64,000 nt of DNA from Paenibacillus humicola. Its GTDB lineage: Bacteria; Bacillota; Bacilli; Paenibacillales; Paenibacillaceae. The notes beneath the pieces were generated by a model. That model had not been told where the DNA came from and made no database searches. It was given only the letters and a program-made list of their open reading frames with translations. Positions within the stretch are counted from its first letter, which is position 1, and the number at the start of each line of letters is the position of its first letter. The DNA lies in NCBI RefSeq assembly GCF_028826105.1, contig NZ_JAQGPL010000001.1:311501-375500 (forward strand), given 5' to 3'. Position numbers and translations under genes: made by a program. Positions 61,545-64,000 of this stretch are shown here, in pieces.

Positions 61545-62552
61545 TTGGCTTCGATTTCGGATGTGGCCCGGCATGCGGGGGTATCGGTAACGACGGTTTC
61601 CAAGGTGATCAACAATTACCCGGACGTCAGCGAGAAAACCCGCAAAAAAGTAAACGAAGCGATCACCCTCCTCCGTTTCGAGCCCAATGTGGTGGCGCGC
61701 GGGCTTGTGAAAAAACGATCCTGGACGGTCGGCATCCTGCTGTACAATATGATGACCAATCCGTTCGTGGCCGAGCTGACGGCCGGCATGAAGAAGGCGC
61801 TGGAAACGAGCGGCTACGATCTGCTTCATCTGTCTGCGGATTTCGACGACCCGCATTATTCCATCGTCCGGCACTGCGCAAGCCGCAACGTGGACGGCAT
61901 CGTCGTCTTCGGCATCGGCCGCGAGCACCGGATGCTGCTGGACCTGCTGCAGGCGGAAATTCCGGCGATGTTCGTCGATACCGATCTGATCGGCCGGCGG
62001 GCCGGCTACATCACGGCGGATAACCGGGACGGCATCTTCAAGGTGATGGAGCATCTGGCGGGGCTTGGCCACCGGCGGATCGCTTTCATATCCGGGAATC
62101 TCGGCTACGTGGCGGGGCACAACCGGTTTGAAGGCTACAGGCAGGGGCTGGCGCATTTCGGACTTCCTTACTATACCCATTACGTGGAAGTGTGCGATTT
62201 TACGATGGAATGCGCTTATACGGCCATGCAAAGGCTGCTTTTGCTGCCGGAACGGCCGACGGCCGTCGTCTGCACGTCCGATCTGATGGCGATCGGAGCG
62301 ATGGAGGCGGCCCATGACGCGGGGATGAAGGTGCCCGGCGACGTATCCGTCGTCGGGTTCGACAATACCGCGTTCGCATCCGTAGTGAAGCCGGCGCTGA
62401 CAACGGTAAACCAGAACATTTTCGCGATCGGCGAGAAAGCGGTCGGCCATTTGCTGGAAATGATCGACAACCCGGATTACTCCCCGCCCGTGCATATCGA
62501 GCCGGTTGAGCTCGTCGTCCGCAAATCGACGGCACCGCCGCTGATCCTATGA
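61545..62552 (+). CDS. LacI-family transcriptional regulator
   Basis: This 335-residue regulator has an N-terminal LacI helix-turn-helix (SISDVARHAGVSVTTVSKVIN) and hinge (EPNVVARGLVKKRS), then a periplasmic-binding-protein-like sugar domain (VGILLYNMMTNPFVAELTAGM, GHRRIAFISGNLGYVAGHNRFEGY, VCTSDLMAIGAMEAAHDAG, VSVVGFDNTAFASVVKPALTTV). The start is TTG 61545 with GAGGTGA six bases upstream; TATAAT lies at 61510-61515. No sugar genes are adjacent. It could act on the TCGAAACGTTTCGA palindromes of the glycan operon at 1159/1298, but this is unproven. Confidence 0.92.
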   Translation: MASISDVARHAGVSVTTVSKVINNYPDVSEKTRKKVNEAITLLRFEPNVVARGLVKKRSWTVGILLYNMMTNPFVAELTAGMKKALETSGYDLLHLSADFDDPHYSIVRHCASRNVDGIVVFGIGREHRMLLDLLQAEIPAMFVDTDLIGRRAGYITADNRDGIFKVMEHLAGLGHRRIAFISGNLGYVAGHNRFEGYRQGLAHFGLPYYTHYVEVCDFTMECAYTAMQRLLLLPERPTAVVCTSDLMAIGAMEAAHDAGMKVPGDVSVVGFDNTAFASVVKPALTTVNQNIFAIGEKAVGHLLEMIDNPDYSPPVHIEPVELVVRKSTAPPLIL

Positions 62553-62622
62553 GCCGAATGAACGTCGCTGCAGCCGAAACCCGCCCGGAAACGGACGGGT
62601 TTTTGAGTTTTCGCAGAGCTTG

Positions 62623-63537
62623 TTACTTTTGAAGAAGGCTCAGCATCAGAGCTTTCTGCACGTGCAGCCGGTTATCCGCCTGCCGGAAGATGATCGACTG
62701 CTCCGATTCGATCAATTGCTCCTCGATTTCGTAACCCGGATGAATTGGCATATCGTGCATCACATACGGCTTCCTGTTCGAAAAAAGCTCCGCCTTCAAC
62801 TGGTAAGGGAGCATCGTCCGGATGCGGCGCCTTTTCTCTTCCTCGTATTCCGGACTGTTCACAAACTCCATATCGACCCATGTATCGGTGTAAACAAAAT
62901 CGGTCCGGGACAGCGCCTCGTCCAGGTTGTCCACCCGCCGAATATGTCCGCTTGCTGCAGCCGCCCGCATGAGCTCCTCATCCCGGGCCGCTTCATGGAC
63001 GATGGGGGTTACCAGCTGTAACTGCATGCCGAGTGTCAAACATCCGGCGATGAGCGAGTTGGCGACATTGTTGTGGATGCCGACATAAGTCAGCGTAATG
63101 CCTTCGAATGTGCCGGCTGTTTCATAAATGGTCATCAGGTCGGCCAATGCCTGACAGGGATGATACTTGTCGCAGCAGCCGTTAATGACGGGAACGGAGG
63201 AATATTCCGCGAGCTGAAGCAGGTCCTCGTGCTTTTTCAGCCGAGCCATGATCAGGCTGCAGTTTCGGGATGCATACCTGGCCTCGTGCGAGATCGGCGA
63301 AATGCTGAAATTACTGGAATCCCAATCCATGACCGTCGCGTACCCGCCCATCTGATGGATGCCTGCATGAAACGACAGATGCGTCCGTGTCGACGTTTTC
63401 TGAAACAGCATAAGGATTCCGATGTTCCTGCAGGCCTCCTCGTATTTCTTGGGCTGCTGCTTGACGGCAAGTCCATTATGGATCAGGGTGTACAGGTCGT
63501 CTTCCCTCAGCTCTTTTAAAGACAACAGGTTGTTCAA
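62623..63537 (-). CDS. Divergent ornithine-carbamoyltransferase family protein
   Basis: This 304-residue transcarbamoylase fold protein keeps the carbamoyl-phosphate loop (FQKTSTRTHLSFHAG) and HPCQALADL. The ornithine-specific Asp-x-x-x-Ser-Met-Gly loop is replaced by DTWVDMEFVNSPEY, and the usual His-Cys-Leu-Pro catalytic loop by MHDMPIHPGYEIEEQL. Substrate is therefore probably not plain ornithine; acylated ornithine or another amine is possible. Start is on the minus strand after GAGGTGATC. An ARG-box-like site lies just upstream. It precedes a lasso-peptide precursor on the opposite strand and could be unrelated to it. Confidence 0.8.
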   Translation of the reverse strand: MNNLLSLKELREDDLYTLIHNGLAVKQQPKKYEEACRNIGILMLFQKTSTRTHLSFHAGIHQMGGYATVMDWDSSNFSISPISHEARYASRNCSLIMARLKKHEDLLQLAEYSSVPVINGCCDKYHPCQALADLMTIYETAGTFEGITLTYVGIHNNVANSLIAGCLTLGMQLQLVTPIVHEAARDEELMRAAAASGHIRRVDNLDEALSRTDFVYTDTWVDMEFVNSPEYEEEKRRRIRTMLPYQLKAELFSNRKPYVMHDMPIHPGYEIEEQLIESEQSIIFRQADNRLHVQKALMLSLLQK

Positions 63538-63551
63538 ACGATCACCTCAAT

Positions 63552-63568
63552 ATGAATAAATATACACT
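63552..63568. promoter_or_regulatory. ARG-box-like site upstream of carbamoyltransferase gene
   Basis: ATGAATAAATATACACT resembles the ArgR/AhrC consensus (TGAATWWWWATTCA). It lies 15 bases from the start codon, over the expected minus-strand promoter, suggesting arginine-responsive repression. Confidence 0.45.
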
Positions 63569-63643
63569 ATTATGTATAGTAATTGATTTTATGCAGCCGG
63601 AACCGGAAAGTCAACGAGAAAATATTTCGAGGGCGGCTCCCCC

Positions 63644-63675
63644 AAAAAAACAAGACCCGGTCAGCCGGGGTCTTG
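63644..63675 (-). terminator. Hairpin with minus-strand T tract between carbamoyltransferase and lasso gene
   Basis: CAAGACCCGG (63651-63660) pairs with CCGGGGTCTTG (63665-63675, one bulged G), loop TCAG. Seven A at 63644-63650 give a T tract only on the minus strand. No minus-strand gene lies to the right within the window. Confidence 0.65.
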
Positions 63676-63892
63676 TACAGGAGCGGGAATTGATGTCCGC
63701 TATTCATCTATGACCGCCGATTCGATTTTGATATAGGTAGAAACAAGTTTTCTGGTTGAAATTGGGCATCTAATCTTAAAGTTTATCTAAAGTGATAATG
63801 TCCACGGACCTAAACCCGTCGGGATCTGCGAATTTTTTAGTACCGTTTTAATGAGGACGGGCTGTAGTTTTCATGAAAGGAGGTGAAAAACA
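63676..63892. other. Leader region of lasso precursor gene
   Basis: AT-rich stretch without a gene. A TTGAAA (63756) and a TG-extended TAATGT (63796-63801) are possible promoter parts but their spacing is poor. The leader ends with AAAGGAGGTGA (63876-63886), a full anti-Shine-Dalgarno match. Confidence 0.4.
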
Positions 63893-64000
63893 ATGGAGAA
63901 CGAGAAAAAGGTTTGGGAAGCTCCTATGCTCGGCGTTCTTGACGTGAGCGAAACGAAGTATGGCAAAGGTACCACGAACATCGACTTCGTAACGACGGAC
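63893..64000 (+). CDS. Lasso peptide precursor, paeninodin type (cut by window end)
   Basis: The first 36 codons of a RiPP precursor are visible. The leader MENEKKVWEAPMLGVLDVSE carries the W/Y-x-x-P...LxVLDV pattern of paeninodin-family lasso leaders. A Thr at position -2 (SET-K) marks the probable cleavage point. The core then begins YGKGTTNIDFVTTD, with Asp at position 9, so a nine-residue macrolactam ring between residue 1 and Asp9 fits the paeninodin geometry. Tyr at position 1 is unusual; most start with Gly or Ala. The ribosome site is perfect. Leader peptidase, cyclase and kinase genes are expected just beyond the window. Confidence 0.75.
   Translation, partial: MENEKKVWEAPMLGVLDVSETKYGKGTTNIDFVTTD

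Noticed and set aside
61545..62552. Assigning the LacI gene as the regulator of the glycan operon
   Set aside because: It is 43 kb from the palindromes and has no copy of the 14-mer at its own promoter; kept only as a possibility.

Overview
The window is a stretch of Gram-positive chromosome from a high-GC member of the Paenibacillaceae (Paenibacillus/Cohnella type). The evidence is the density of sugar ABC transporters without their own ATPase, a YesM/YesN two-component pair, the CspA-YdjO pair, Paenibacillus-type small orphan proteins and strong AGGAGG ribosome sites. No rRNA, tRNA, CRISPR, phage or insertion sequence was recognised.

Region by region. (1) 3-941 is the 3' end of a glutamate-synthase-type FMN enzyme. 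(2) 1467-19362 is a ten-gene, same-strand glycan locus: a lipoprotein binding protein, a giant binding protein with carbohydrate-binding-like domains, two permease pairs, an NHL/TPR/Yip1 membrane protein, a DUF5696 protein, a GH35-type beta-galactosidase, a PhyH-type dioxygenase and a GH144-type glucanase. Its promoter carries a cre-like site and two identical 14-bp palindromes. (3) 19638-23411 holds cspA, a ydjO-like gene, an mscS gene broken by three frameshifts, a RacA/MerR-like gene and small genes. (4) 23552-34938 is an alpha-mannan/N-glycan locus: YesM/YesN regulators, binding protein, two permeases, GH125 and GH38 mannosidases. (5) 35229-44709 has a methyltransferase, a gluconate regulator and kinase with a GntR-type operator, secreted orphans, and a divergent TetR/MFS pair. 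(6) 44980-54782 has a propeller-phosphoesterase, an RND pump, an aldo/keto reductase, a MATE pump and a truncated PfpI gene. (7) 54934-62552 has small orphans, DUF445, a LigB-type dioxygenase under a perfect palindrome, a histidine kinase, an NHLP-type leader-peptide gene next to an isoprenoid-synthase-fold gene, and a LacI regulator. (8) 62623-64000 has a divergent carbamoyltransferase and, cut by the window end, a lasso-peptide precursor of the paeninodin type.

The most unusual signal is a family of intergenic hairpin repeats at three places (7998-8162, 20293-20424, about 28643-28797). All share the core ATGCTTNCGAAG. Two arrays have an exact 42-nt period with constant flanks around a hairpin whose arms vary but stay complementary. 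Each array ends at the Shine-Dalgarno sequence of the next gene. The other notable items are the two peptide natural-product signals at the right end (NHLP plus isoprenoid-synthase fold; lasso precursor) and the composite glycan-uptake operon.
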